This document shows, piece after piece, positions 1-8,006 of a DNA stretch of 64,000 nt. The notes below the pieces were generated by a model. It saw only the letters and a list, made by a program, of their open reading frames with translations, was not told where the DNA came from and made no database searches. Location: contig CAYSWV010000003.1 of the NCBI GenBank assembly GCA_964434865.1, positions 62,001-126,000 on the forward strand, given 5' to 3'. Made by a program: the position numbers and the translations under genes. How positions within the stretch are numbered: the stretch's first letter is position 1; each line of letters opens with the position of its first letter. The stretch is from CAYSWV01 sp964434865. GTDB taxonomy: Bacteria > Cyanobacteriota > Cyanobacteriia > Thermostichales > Thermostichaceae.

Positions 1-770
1 AATTGGCCAAGGGCATTGTGATCGCGATCATCTATGGCTGGTTTCGTCATGAGTTCGATGGGTGGGTAGATGGTATCGTTTATGGCGCTATGGTTGGATT
101 GGGCTTCAACTTTATGGAAGACTTACCAGGCCTGATTTTGACTCATGATTGGAGCACTTGGAGTACCTTATTCATCGCTGATGGAGTTAATGGTGGGGCC
201 CATGCTTTTTACACAGCTTTAACTGGTATAGGCTTTGGTATCGCCCGATATGCAAAAACCTTAGATCGTCAAGTGGTGGCTATTGGGAGTGGGTTTGTGG
301 CGGCTGTTGTGACTCACGGCATCAACAATGGCTCCGTTGTGATGATTAACGCTTATTTTGGGCAGGAGGTCTCGAGCGTTTTTGATTGGATGTATGTTTT
401 GAATTATTGGGGCCTTGCTTTCTTACTAGGCCTACTTTGGGTGGTGGCGGACCGGGTAGAACGACTCCGACTCCAGATCTATCTAGAAGATGAGGTACCA
501 GATGTTATTAACCCTAGATTGTACGAGCACATCTGTGGCAAGGGGACACAAGCCCTCTCAGAGTTAGGGTTGGATCACAGTCAGCGAGCTTTGTTTATTC
601 AAACTGTAGCAGAGCTGGCTCAAAAAAAGTTTCAACTTCGGACCATGGGTGATGAGAAAGGTCACCGGGCCGAAATTCAGCTTCTGCGAGATATCCTGAA
701 GCACAATCTATCTCAAGCCTCAGTGGCCCACCCGACTACATCGCAGCTAGAGGATGGATCTCCCCATTAG
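1..770 (+). CDS. PrsW-family intramembrane metalloprotease, 5'-truncated by window
   Basis: The frame is open from the left edge (first whole codon at base 3), so the true start lies outside the window; about 255 residues are visible. It resembles the PrsW family of multi-pass membrane peptidases. The visible motifs are GLGFNFMED near residues 33-41, a His in GGAHAFYTALTGIGFG near 65-80 and VTHGINNG near 103-110; in PrsW proteins the conserved Glu and His residues of these motifs are thought to bind metal. Several hydrophobic segments are followed by a soluble C-terminal tail of about 100 residues that I do not recognise. The gene runs convergently toward cpcF, with stops 40 bases apart. Substrate is unknown. 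The family call is from motifs only. Confidence 0.6.
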   Translation, partial: LAKGIVIAIIYGWFRHEFDGWVDGIVYGAMVGLGFNFMEDLPGLILTHDWSTWSTLFIADGVNGGAHAFYTALTGIGFGIARYAKTLDRQVVAIGSGFVAAVVTHGINNGSVVMINAYFGQEVSSVFDWMYVLNYWGLAFLLGLLWVVADRVERLRLQIYLEDEVPDVINPRLYEHICGKGTQALSELGLDHSQRALFIQTVAELAQKKFQLRTMGDEKGHRAEIQLLRDILKHNLSQASVAHPTTSQLEDGSPH

Positions 771-809
771 AATTAGATTGCCTGAGCTGAATACAGACCC
801 GTTAACCCG

Positions 810-1445
810 TTAGGCAGACTTATGATTTAGACTCATCATCGACTTATATTGAATCAAGGGATCTGGATCTTTTGTAGCTTGTTCCAAAGCAGCCTGACTT
901 TCCGGTTGGACCGATAAATTGCCATAATCTTTCAAGTCTTTGAGGGCACAAGTAGCAGCATAACGAACACCCCAATCTGCTTCAGATAAACATGCTTTAA
1001 GCAATGTCACTGTCTCTTGCTGCTGGGATACCTGGCATTGAGAGGCAATCCGTCCGATTCCTTTAGTTGCAGCCCGGCGAACACCAGGAGCAAAGTCTTC
1101 TTGAATGGATTTGAATAAACAATCCCAGGCACGTGGATCCTGAAGCTGACTCAAGGCACGCATGGAATAAGCACGAGCCCCATAGTCATAATCATCAATA
1201 GTTGTTAGCAACGTGGACACAGCTGTAGTCCCAAATTTCAACACCTCAGCTAAAGCCACATCACTCACAGCGGGTCGATTATAACTAAACGCTTTAATCA
1301 GGTGAGGTAGCACATCAGGATGACCAGAAGCCCCTAGAGCTTGGAGAGCTAAAATAATAGATTCTGTCGTTACAGCAGATTCAAGTTGATTGATTAAGGG
1401 CGTTATCTCAGTCATGCCATCAAGAATACTCAATAGTGAAACCAT
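810..1445 (-). CDS. cpcF: Phycocyanobilin lyase subunit CpcF (HEAT repeats)
   Basis: CpcF pairs with CpcE to form the lyase that attaches phycocyanobilin to Cys84 of the phycocyanin alpha subunit. The 211-residue product is alpha-helical with HEAT/PBS-lyase repeats such as GVRRAATKGIGRI and GVRYAATCALKDL, and its length is normal for CpcF. It is the last gene of the minus-strand run cpcB-cpcA-cpcD-cpcE-cpcF and starts 44 bases after cpcE, which fixes the identity better than the repeats alone. The start is uncertain: ATG at 1445 is used here, but a second in-frame ATG at 1415 begins MTEITPLINQ, and neither has a strong ribosome binding site. Confidence 0.85.
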   Translation of the reverse strand: MVSLLSILDGMTEITPLINQLESAVTTESIILALQALGASGHPDVLPHLIKAFSYNRPAVSDVALAEVLKFGTTAVSTLLTTIDDYDYGARAYSMRALSQLQDPRAWDCLFKSIQEDFAPGVRRAATKGIGRIASQCQVSQQQETVTLLKACLSEADWGVRYAATCALKDLKDYGNLSVQPESQAALEQATKDPDPLIQYKSMMSLNHKSA

Positions 1446-1489
1446 AGCAAGTAAAACCCTAGCAATTAGCTAGCAATTTGAATGTTTGA

Positions 1490-2281
1490 TTACAGCAAGA
1501 CATCCATCCAGGGGATCACCGCCTCAGCAGCCTGACGGATCTGAGTTGGCTCCAGTTCAACGGCAACGTCAAATAGACGCTTTAAGGCTTTAATCCGCAA
1601 GTTAATCGCTACATTCGCTCGGCCTAAACAATCAACGCCACCTAACCAACCCGATTCAGCCAAATCAAAAGTAGCCGCTTGTCTGAGCATGGCATCTTCA
1701 CTTTGAATGAGTTGAACCAAGATTTGAGTAAACTGCTCATCCTGCGTAAAGCGGTATAGCACCCAGGCCGCTGCCGATTGTACCCGTTCAGAGTGATGGG
1801 TCAGGAAAGGGTGGATCAGAGTCAGTGCAGTCTGGCCCTGGAGTTGACCAATAGCATCAATAATAGCTTCCCAGGGTTGATCAGTATCTGGAGCTTCTAA
1901 TTTTTGAATCAGGGAGGGGAGGGCCTCACGGTCTCCAATCTTGGCTAATGCATAGGCAGCCTCAGCTCGCACATAAAAATCGCTACACTCCAAAGCAGCC
2001 ACCAGGCCAGGTACAGCCTGAGTATCACCGATTAGCCCAAGCGATTTGGCTGCATTTCGCCGCAGTGGATACCCTCCCAACGCTGTGCGATCATCTTCAT
2101 CCTTCAACGCTTGAAGAAGAATATCAACACTACGCGGATCTCGAATCATACCTAGATACCACGCCGCATAATAGCGTTGAGCCAGATCAGGACCTTGCAA
2201 TTTGGCAACAGCCTCATCCCAAGAGAGCTGCTCTGGCATCGCAGCTGTATTTGAAGAAACTGAACTAGATGGAGTTACCAT
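1490..2281 (-). CDS. cpcE: Phycocyanobilin lyase subunit CpcE (HEAT repeats)
   Basis: This is the larger partner of the CpcE/CpcF heterodimeric bilin lyase acting on alpha-phycocyanin in the cytoplasm. The 263-residue protein opens with a short Ser-rich stretch, then PEQLSWDEAVAKLQ and HEAT repeats with the PBS-lyase pattern (YYAAWYLGMIRDPRSVDILL, RRNAAKSLGLIGD, YVRAEAAYALAKIGDREALP). Length and repeat layout fit CpcE. A GTG lies two codons upstream (2287); the ATG at 2281 is preferred, although no clear Shine-Dalgarno sequence precedes either. It sits between cpcD and cpcF, the usual order, and probably shares the cpc transcript. Confidence 0.88.
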   Translation of the reverse strand: MVTPSSSVSSNTAAMPEQLSWDEAVAKLQGPDLAQRYYAAWYLGMIRDPRSVDILLQALKDEDDRTALGGYPLRRNAAKSLGLIGDTQAVPGLVAALECSDFYVRAEAAYALAKIGDREALPSLIQKLEAPDTDQPWEAIIDAIGQLQGQTALTLIHPFLTHHSERVQSAAAWVLYRFTQDEQFTQILVQLIQSEDAMLRQAATFDLAESGWLGGVDCLGRANVAINLRIKALKRLFDVAVELEPTQIRQAAEAVIPWMDVLL

Positions 2282-2330
2282 GCTCACAACGACTTAGTTT
2301 AACCGTCAAGTTTCAAACACTCAGATTAAT

Positions 2331-2354
2331 TTCAAGACAAGATTCAAGACAAGG
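2331..2354. repeat. Tandem 12-bp duplication in cpcD-cpcE spacer
   Basis: TTCAAGACAAGA is followed directly by TTCAAGACAAGG, a 12-base unit repeated with one difference. The second copy runs into the last codons of cpcD. It is one of many short direct duplications in the spacers of this window. Confidence 0.7.
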
Positions 2355-2559
2355 TTAAGGAGCTAATCTTCGTGATCCTGCCACCCAAACCTAAAATCCG
2401 CTGAACTTCAGACGACATTCGATTATAAGGAACCACAGTTGAGCACGAGCTACGCCGAATTTTTTCTGACGTTGACAGGCTCGACACAGGATTCAGCATG
2501 CCAGAATAGTCAATTTTAAAAACGCGAGTATCAGCGCCTGGTGTCGCTGGGCCGTACAT
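2344..2559 (-). CDS. cpcD: Phycobilisome rod-capping linker CpcD
   Basis: This small linker caps the outer end of phycocyanin rods and limits rod length. The 71-residue product has the CpcD fold signature: RVFKIDYSG near the start, VVPYNRMSSEVQRILGLGG in the middle and a terminal GRITKISSLTL strand. The length is slightly shorter than typical CpcD (about 80) and similar to the allophycocyanin linker ApcC, but the position behind cpcA and before cpcE supports CpcD. A GAGGAG sequence lies about 12 bases before the ATG. No large rod linker gene (cpcC) is present between cpcA and this gene, which is unusual. It is separated from cpcA by 331 bases containing a hairpin. Confidence 0.85.
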   Translation of the reverse strand: MYGPATPGADTRVFKIDYSGMLNPVSSLSTSEKIRRSSCSTVVPYNRMSSEVQRILGLGGRITKISSLTLS

Positions 2560-2657
2560 AATTCATCACTCCTCAACTAAAGATCAAATATTTCAGGTTG
2601 CAATTACATAGTTGCAAATCCCATACTCATCCATAATATTTTGATCAGGTAAGGATA

Positions 2658-2680
2658 GGATCAAATATTGGGATCAAATA
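2658..2680. repeat. Direct duplication, 13-bp period, in cpcA-cpcD spacer
   Basis: GGATCAAATA occurs twice with a period of 13 bases in the spacer between cpcA and cpcD. It is the same kind of short tandem duplication seen in other spacers of this window. Confidence 0.6.
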
Positions 2681-2783
2681 GTCTATTCAACTATGACTCA
2701 TGCAACCACAATAGCTTTAAGCCCACCATGTAAAAATGCAAATAATTGTAAATTACAATATAAACATAGGGCAAGCACAACAA

Positions 2784-2856
2784 AGGCGAACCACCTGCCA
2801 CACTGAGTTAGCTGTTAGTTAGGTTCAACCAACTCAACGCCACCTGTCGTTCGCCT
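2784..2856 (-). promoter_or_regulatory. Long hairpin after cpcA, likely attenuator or mRNA stabiliser
   Basis: The outer arms are AGGCGAAC (2784-2791) and GTTCGCCT (2849-2856), perfect reverse complements. An inner imperfect arm lies around 2816-2833 (AGTTAGGTT against AACCAACT). It begins about 35 bases after the cpcA stop on the minus strand and has only a short T run after it, so full termination is doubtful. In many cyanobacteria a hairpin downstream of cpcBA lowers expression of the linker and lyase genes and stabilises the abundant cpcBA message; that role is inferred here from position. The rest of 2560-2890 holds a 13-bp duplication and no gene that I can see. Confidence 0.6.
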
Positions 2857-2890
2857 CATTTTAAGACAAGATCAAGAATCTGAAGGTTGA

Positions 2891-3385
2891 TTAGCTCAGA
2901 GCATTGATCGCGTAGTTAAAGTAAACATTAGCTTCGACTAGGCTATCACCCTTCAGTAGTGTTCCTGCCTTAGCCTGCATTGACTTCAGAGCTTCAATGT
3001 ACCAGCTAGGAGACAAGTTATAAGCACGGTTAACTTCACGCAAACCAGCAACCAAGTAATCATCCATCGGGCCTGTACCACCTGCAACTAAGCAGTAAGT
3101 GATGAAGCGCAAGTAGTAGCCTACATCACGAGCACACTTAGCCTTACCTTCAGGAGTAGAGGCATATTGAGGCCCTGTCATCTGAGTGGTAAAGGGAAAC
3201 TTGTTAAACACCTCTTGCACAGCGTCGCGGACTAAGCTCTCCTGATTCTGTGTCAAAACACGAGCCGCTTCTAAGCAAGCATTAGCCCGCTGGAAACGAC
3301 CTAACGCAGATTGCAACTCGCTAGCTGATAGAAAGCGGCCTTGATTGTCAGCCGTAGCAATAGCTTCTGTAAGTACAGTTTTCAC
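2891..3385 (-). CDS. cpcA: C-phycocyanin alpha subunit
   Basis: This is the light-harvesting phycobiliprotein alpha chain, which pairs with CpcB into (alpha-beta) units of phycobilisome rods. The 164-residue globin-like protein has the chromophore-binding Cys84 in KAKCARDVGYYLR, the family segment CLVAGGTGPMDDYLVAGL, and the C-terminal ending YFNYAINALS. The start codon is GTG at 3385, preceded by AGGAG nine bases upstream. Two points are off-consensus: an additional Cys37 (ANACLEAAR), and a section TQMTGPQYASTPEGKAKC that resembles the phycoerythrocyanin alpha chain more than common CpcA. The core GYYLRFITYC still reads as phycocyanin. It follows cpcB by 69 bases and is surely cotranscribed with it. 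Confidence 0.93.
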   Translation of the reverse strand: MKTVLTEAIATADNQGRFLSASELQSALGRFQRANACLEAARVLTQNQESLVRDAVQEVFNKFPFTTQMTGPQYASTPEGKAKCARDVGYYLRFITYCLVAGGTGPMDDYLVAGLREVNRAYNLSPSWYIEALKSMQAKAGTLLKGDSLVEANVYFNYAINALS

Positions 3386-3454
3386 GATGATTCTCCTAAA
3401 ACGGTCTTTGTCTTAAACAAGAAAAGCTTTGATGCTGAGTCAGCATCCCATCGA

Positions 3455-3973
3455 CTACACAATAGCTGCAGCAGCTTTATCAAAGTAGCTAGCAATTTCA
3501 GACTGAAGAGCACTGCAATCACCCAAGGTGATCCCTGATGTATCCATCACTTTTGACAAAGCAATCTTCTTCATTTCTTGAATACCATCAGCTACAGACG
3601 CAGCAGGTACACCCAAAGCTAGGTAGGTTTCCCGTAGTCCATTGAGACACCGATCTTCAAGGACAGAGGCATCACCAGCTAAGGTGGCGTAAGTGATGTA
3701 GCGCAAGATGATTTCCATATCGCGTAAGCAAGCAGCCATGCGGCGGTTGGTGTAAGCATTTCCACCCGGAGCGATCAAATCAGGTTGCTGCGCAAACAAA
3801 GCCCGAGCAGCATCACCCACGATAGTTGAGGCATTCGCTGTCAACCGGTTAACGGAATCACACCGCTTGTTGCCATCCGCAATGAGTGCAGATAAGCGAT
3901 CAAACTCTTGCGCAGACAAAAATGCACCCTTTGCATCAGCTTGTGAGATTAGCCGAGTAAAAACGTCTTGCAT
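3455..3973 (-). CDS. cpcB: C-phycocyanin beta subunit
   Basis: This is the beta chain of phycocyanin, carrying two bilins. The start is ATG at 3973, giving the canonical 172 residues and an upstream AGGGAGA site; a further in-frame ATG at 4060 would add 29 unrelated residues. Visible landmarks are Asn72 (the gamma-N-methylated position) in GGNAYTNRRMAAC, chromophore Cys82 in that motif, Cys109 in DRCLNGLRETY, and the second chromophore Cys153 in TLGDCSALQSE. An extra Cys38 (NKRCDSVNR) replaces the usual Leu. It is the first gene of the cpc operon and lies downstream of trpA, 377 bases away, so it most likely has its own promoter. Confidence 0.95.
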   Translation of the reverse strand: MQDVFTRLISQADAKGAFLSAQEFDRLSALIADGNKRCDSVNRLTANASTIVGDAARALFAQQPDLIAPGGNAYTNRRMAACLRDMEIILRYITYATLAGDASVLEDRCLNGLRETYLALGVPAASVADGIQEMKKIALSKVMDTSGITLGDCSALQSEIASYFDKAAAAIV

Positions 3974-4350
3974 AATAGTCTCCCTAATGGCTTTTGCAAA
4001 ATCAGATTTGGACGTTATAACTAAACTCAACAATCCAGAAGCGTAGTCAGGAATTTCCATTCAAAAACGTAGACAACCCAACCTTTAAGTGGACTTGCCT
4101 AATTCCCGCTATCCTCCTACCTTTATTGAGTCAGCCTTCAAAGTAAATTTATAGCTCGTCTTGGCTGAGGATTTTATGAAGAATTACAAAGATAAACATG
4201 CGAATATGCAGATTTATTGGCACCTTGTGAAAGCAAAAAGGCTTGATAGAGTCAGCTCTAGAACCTACATGGGCCTCTATTTGTAACAGTCATAGTTTAC
4301 TGTTGGGCAGGCGTGATAGTTATATCTCTTAATCATCGTCAGCAGCATCC
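3974..4350 (-). promoter_or_regulatory. cpc operon upstream region
   Basis: These 377 bases separate trpA from cpcB on the same strand and should hold the strong light-regulated cpc promoter and leader. A TATAAA reading on the minus strand lies at 4148-4153, but I find no convincing -35 hexamer at the right distance, so no promoter is assigned. No gene and no clear terminator for trpA was seen. Confidence 0.4.
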
Positions 4351-5157
4351 CTATGAGTTTAGATCCAGTGACAACGCTTGTTTGAGATCACGGCAAAAAG
4401 TAGCGATGGTCTCAAGTCCTGCTCCTGGAGTCACGGCTTCCCCTAGACGTTTGACAAAGGCACTGCCCACAATCGCGGCATCTGCTCCCCATTGCGCCAC
4501 CTGTCGCGCTTGCTCGGGGTTAGAAATTCCAAAGCCAACACCAATAGGGAGGGCTGTGTGCTGTTTTAGGGTTTGAATGAGGGAGGGGATTTGAGAAGCT
4601 AACTGCTCACGCTGCCCAGTAACACCAGTTGTACTCACCAAATAGACAAAGCCAGATGAGAGCTGACCGATTAAAGCCATCCGTTCGGGTGTGCTAGTGG
4701 GTGCTACTAGCAAAATGACATCTAGAGCCTGCTCTTGAGCCGCTTGGATTAGGCTGTGCGCTTCTTCAGCAGGTAGATCAGGCACTACTATCCCACTACA
4801 ACCAGCCTCACGCACTCGACGGACAAAATCAGCTATACCCATCTGACAAATAGGATTGTAATAGGTAAAGACAATAAGGGGAGCTTGTAATGAAACTGAT
4901 TTCAACCCTTCCAGAATCGCTGTTAACCGTGTCCCTCTAGCCAATGATCGAGTCACAGCTGCTTGAATCACGGGGCCATCCGCTAACGGATCGGAATAGG
5001 GAATGCCCAATTCAATAAAATCAGCACCATTTTGGTCCAGAATCTGCAAAGCTTCAAAGGTAGTGTCCAGATCAGGATCGCCAGCGGTTAAGTAAGGAAT
5101 CAAGGCCTTGGCCTGTTGAAGCTGTAATTGCTGAAATCGCTTAGCAATAGCAGTCAT
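4351..5157 (-). CDS. trpA: Tryptophan synthase alpha chain
   Basis: TrpA cleaves indole-3-glycerol phosphate to indole and glyceraldehyde 3-phosphate in the last steps of tryptophan synthesis, working with TrpB. The 268-residue TIM barrel has catalytic Glu49 and Asp60 in ELGIPYSDPLADGP at exactly the enteric numbering, ALIPYLTAGDPD near the N-terminus, and the phosphate-binding segment GVGFGISNPEQA. The length is standard. It starts 8 bases after the stop of the pentapeptide gene, so the two are probably cotranscribed. No other trp gene is near, the common scattered arrangement in cyanobacteria. Confidence 0.96.
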   Translation of the reverse strand: MTAIAKRFQQLQLQQAKALIPYLTAGDPDLDTTFEALQILDQNGADFIELGIPYSDPLADGPVIQAAVTRSLARGTRLTAILEGLKSVSLQAPLIVFTYYNPICQMGIADFVRRVREAGCSGIVVPDLPAEEAHSLIQAAQEQALDVILLVAPTSTPERMALIGQLSSGFVYLVSTTGVTGQREQLASQIPSLIQTLKQHTALPIGVGFGISNPEQARQVAQWGADAAIVGSAFVKRLGEAVTPGAGLETIATFCRDLKQALSLDLNS

Positions 5158-5164
5158 GAGTTCT

Positions 5165-6139
5165 CTAACCTACACAACTATCAAATTCGACTAGAGCACC
5201 ACGTTTTTCTAGATCTCGGAGTGTTGATTCTGGCAGGCCCTTGACCCGCGCAAATCGAGTCCCTTTAACACTAGTCCCCTCCCACTGACTAAAGCTTAAA
5301 TCAGTATCCTCAAAGTTAGCATGATCAAGCTTGGCATCTCTAAAATCAGCATGCATTAGGCGCGCCCAGCGCAAATCACACCATTGCAGGCTAGCTTGCT
5401 GAAAGGTTGAGAGTTGTAGATCAACCCGTTGGAATTGAGCCCAACGCAAGTTGGCCATGAAGAAATTACAATTACGTACTTGAGCTCCATCCCAATCGGA
5501 ACGACGACAATCTGCATCAGCAAAATTGGCCTCATCAGCATTCGCCATACACAGATCAGCTCGGAATAAAATTGCAGCTCCTAAATCAGCACCTGTGAGA
5601 TCAGCTCCACTTAAATCAATATGCTGTAAATTGGCAGAACGGAGCGTAGCCCCTCGCAATAAAGCATCATTGAGTGATGTCCATCTTAAAAATGATCGGG
5701 ATAGATTCGTTCCATTCAAATTAGCTTCAATTAAGTTCACCCACCGCAGGGTGGTGTCGGCGAGATTAGCCCCACTCAAATCCACATTACTCAAGTTCAC
5801 ATGCATCAAGCTTGCATCTTGCAAATTCACTTTGGTTAGATCAGCCCCCTGAAGATTGATTCGCTTCCACCGCACAGCTGTGAGATCAGCAACATACAAA
5901 TCTGATCCCTCAAGATTGAGATCATTGAGGTGAGTTTCACTTAAATCAGTTTGAGTTAAGTCAGTATGAGGATGCAGGATAGTCGCCAAATCAGTGGGCT
6001 TAGTTAGAGCAATCTCAGTAGACAAGGGAACGGCTGATGGAGCAACTGCAACCTTGGCTGTCGGATCGTCAGTGACAGGATCATCGGTGACAGTAGGGTC
6101 TGTTGAATCAGGGAAGTCAGAAGTTGTAAGATCAGGCAT
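5165..6139 (-). CDS. Pentapeptide-repeat protein
   Basis: A 324-residue protein with about 70 Asp/Thr/Val-rich residues at the N-terminus, then a long right-handed beta-helix built of A(D/N)LXX repeats (for example LQGADLTKVNLQDASLMHVN and LSGADLTGADLGAAILFRAD). No enzyme domain, signal peptide or membrane segment is visible. Pentapeptide proteins are abundant in cyanobacteria; some act on thylakoid or carbon-concentrating functions or mimic DNA against gyrase, but most are unassigned, and nothing here decides. It is transcribed toward trpA with an 8-base gap and divergently from the second pentapeptide gene. The function is unknown. Confidence 0.85.
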   Translation of the reverse strand: MPDLTTSDFPDSTDPTVTDDPVTDDPTAKVAVAPSAVPLSTEIALTKPTDLATILHPHTDLTQTDLSETHLNDLNLEGSDLYVADLTAVRWKRINLQGADLTKVNLQDASLMHVNLSNVDLSGANLADTTLRWVNLIEANLNGTNLSRSFLRWTSLNDALLRGATLRSANLQHIDLSGADLTGADLGAAILFRADLCMANADEANFADADCRRSDWDGAQVRNCNFFMANLRWAQFQRVDLQLSTFQQASLQWCDLRWARLMHADFRDAKLDHANFEDTDLSFSQWEGTSVKGTRFARVKGLPESTLRDLEKRGALVEFDSCVG

Positions 6140-6446
6140 GACACCAGGTTATAAGATAGTGAAAACAATTTAATAAGCGAAACGTTGATAGCGATTCTAG
6201 ATTTTTAGCAATTCTAGATTTTAACTGGCATCTTCCTATCCTATCTGAGAAGACAACGCCTTGGACCCTCCCTAATTGAGAACTCAACTCAGAAGACCGG
6301 GATAGAATTAGATCAAAATCCAGCTAAGGTCTGAGTAGCTTTCAGCAATCTCTACTGATCTCTACGGTTTGATCACCGAATGATCTGGTAACCTCAAGAT
6401 TAGAGAGAGTTACACCCTAAATACGATGTCTTTGTGAGGCTCACCC
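6140..6446. other. Divergent spacer between two pentapeptide genes
   Basis: These 307 bases must hold the promoters of both pentapeptide genes. A near-perfect repeat ATTCTAGATTTT occurs twice around 6193-6222, and TCTCTACTGATCTCTACGG near 6350 is a second short duplication. No coding sequence or firm promoter hexamers were recognised. Confidence 0.4.
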
Positions 6447-6977
6447 ATGTCACCTGAACGAATGGGCATTGAACTGCTCCAGCACTACGCCAAAGGACAA
6501 CGAAACTTTGAAGGTGCTGATTATGCTGGCATTGATCTTAAAGGAGCTGTCCTAGGTGGCATTATTTTTCGCAAAACCATTTTACGTGGTGCTAACTTTA
6601 CCTCAGCTTATTTGCGACAGGCTGACCTGAGAGGAGCAGTTTTAAGCGGCGCCGATCTAAGCAATGCTATCTTCCGAGATGCCAACTTAGAAGAAGCTGA
6701 ACTGATGGGCACTAAATTTCTGGGGGCTAACTTTCGGGGGGCTAACCTAAGCCAGTGTAAGATGACAGGCTGTAACTTAAAAGAAATAAACCTTAAAGAT
6801 GCCATTCTAGATAATGCTAATTTGGGGGGGGCTTACCTGTCAGGGGCCAAATTAATGGGAGCTTCTCTAGTTGGGGCGTTTCTTGGTGAGGCGGTGCTCA
6901 AAGGAGCTCTCTATGACTCTCGCACACAGTTTTCACCTGGCTTTGATCCGGAAAAGATGGGTATGAAACACTCTTAA
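6447..6977 (+). CDS. Pentapeptide-repeat protein
   Basis: The 176-residue product starts MSPERMGIELLQHYAKGQ and then turns into repeats such as LRGANFTSAYLRQADLRGAV and LSGADLSNAIFRDANLEEAE. The short alpha-helical lead-in followed by about 25 repeats is a common cyanobacterial layout. It ends with a non-repeat tail SPGFDPEKMGMKHS, which may cap the helix. GTGAGG lies about 9 bases before the ATG. It is head-to-head with the larger pentapeptide gene, which suggests local duplication followed by divergence, though the two proteins differ in lead and repeat purity. No specific function can be assigned. Confidence 0.85.
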   Translation: MSPERMGIELLQHYAKGQRNFEGADYAGIDLKGAVLGGIIFRKTILRGANFTSAYLRQADLRGAVLSGADLSNAIFRDANLEEAELMGTKFLGANFRGANLSQCKMTGCNLKEINLKDAILDNANLGGAYLSGAKLMGASLVGAFLGEAVLKGALYDSRTQFSPGFDPEKMGMKHS

Positions 6978-7396
6978 ACTCTCTGAATTGGACCTAACTG
7001 AAACATCAATTAGGAAAGGGATCTTTAAGATTTTTCAAATTAAGCTAAGGTCATAGTCAATATCTGTTCTGGTTATAGCTTAACGTTTGATAGTAGCTAT
7101 AGATCACCATAGCTATTATGGAACCATGGAAACCATAGAAACCATAGAGTCGGGTTCTTGTGACCGGGTCCTTGTGATCAGGATAGCTTTGGTAAAAGTG
7201 TCTTACGATGAGTCTAGGCTGAGATTGTGTGATCGTTTTCGGGCTTAACTCGCAAAATCACTGATCCAGGAAGCGCAGACAGCCAGTCTTGATCTTAATA
7301 TTTTACTGCAGCTATATCTGAGCCAATGATACTATTCCTAGGCAAACGCTTAAGCTGATCCTCTATACTGCTCTATTTGTACGGTTAGGTGCTGCT
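6978..7396. other. Spacer with short tandem duplications
   Basis: These 419 bases show no recognisable gene. GAAACCATA is repeated in tandem at about 7128-7147 after a related GAACCATG, and TTCTTGTGACCGGG/TCCTTGTGATCAGG forms a second imperfect pair at about 7155-7182. An AGCTAT/ATAGCT inverted pair lies at about 7095-7116. The promoter of the next gene is presumably in the last 100 bases. Confidence 0.45.
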
Positions 7397-7984
7397 ATGT
7401 TATCTCATTCAACTCCTCAGATCAGACGTTGGCGAAACGGCCTGCAGTCTCTGATACTGCTCTGTGTTGTCTTCCTTTTGGGTATGGGTGTTGGGGTTTA
7501 CCTATCTGGTGGTCATGTGATGGCTCAAGAACAACCTGTTCAGTCCATCCCTAACCCGCAACAATTCCGAGCCCTCGAACAGTCCGATAATCAACTGAGT
7601 TTTCAGCGGGCCGAGAATCTAATAGCTCAGGCTAATGCCGCGATCCAAGCCCAGAACTATGATCAAGCGGCTGAATTACTCCAGGAAGCTTTTAATGCTT
7701 ACAATCAACGATCTAACTTTCACCAAGATCTCTCCGCTAGTTTTGCAGGCCTTCAAAACCGAATTTCAGAACAGCAACGAGAGTTAGCTCGACAAGCGGC
7801 TCAACGTCGAGATGAGACGAACTATGAACTAGCTGTAGTTTATCGAGCTGCGGGTCGCTCAGAAGATGCAGTGGCTCAGTTAGTGCAAGTGATTGCCAGT
7901 CAAACTCCAGGGCGAGATCTAGGTCGTCAGGCTTATCAACAGTTGTTTGAAATAGGATTTGTTGATACTCCCTATGAAGGGTAG
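7397..7984 (+). CDS. Membrane-anchored TPR-like protein
   Basis: The product has 195 residues. A hydrophobic segment near residues 17-40 (LILLCVVFLLGMGVGVYLSG) acts as signal anchor or signal peptide, ending near VMAQE. The rest is helical with TPR-like periodicity (AENLIAQANAAIQAQNYDQA, then a coiled coil around QNRISEQQRELARQAAQRRD, then ELAVVYRAAGRSEDAVAQL). This suggests a periplasmic or thylakoid-lumen scaffolding role, but I do not recognise a named family. It is convergent with the GTPase gene, the two stops being 22 bases apart. Function is unknown. Confidence 0.65.
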   Translation: MLSHSTPQIRRWRNGLQSLILLCVVFLLGMGVGVYLSGGHVMAQEQPVQSIPNPQQFRALEQSDNQLSFQRAENLIAQANAAIQAQNYDQAAELLQEAFNAYNQRSNFHQDLSASFAGLQNRISEQQRELARQAAQRRDETNYELAVVYRAAGRSEDAVAQLVQVIASQTPGRDLGRQAYQQLFEIGFVDTPYEG

Positions 7985-8006
7985 TCAACTTTAGTTTTCA
8001 TCACAT

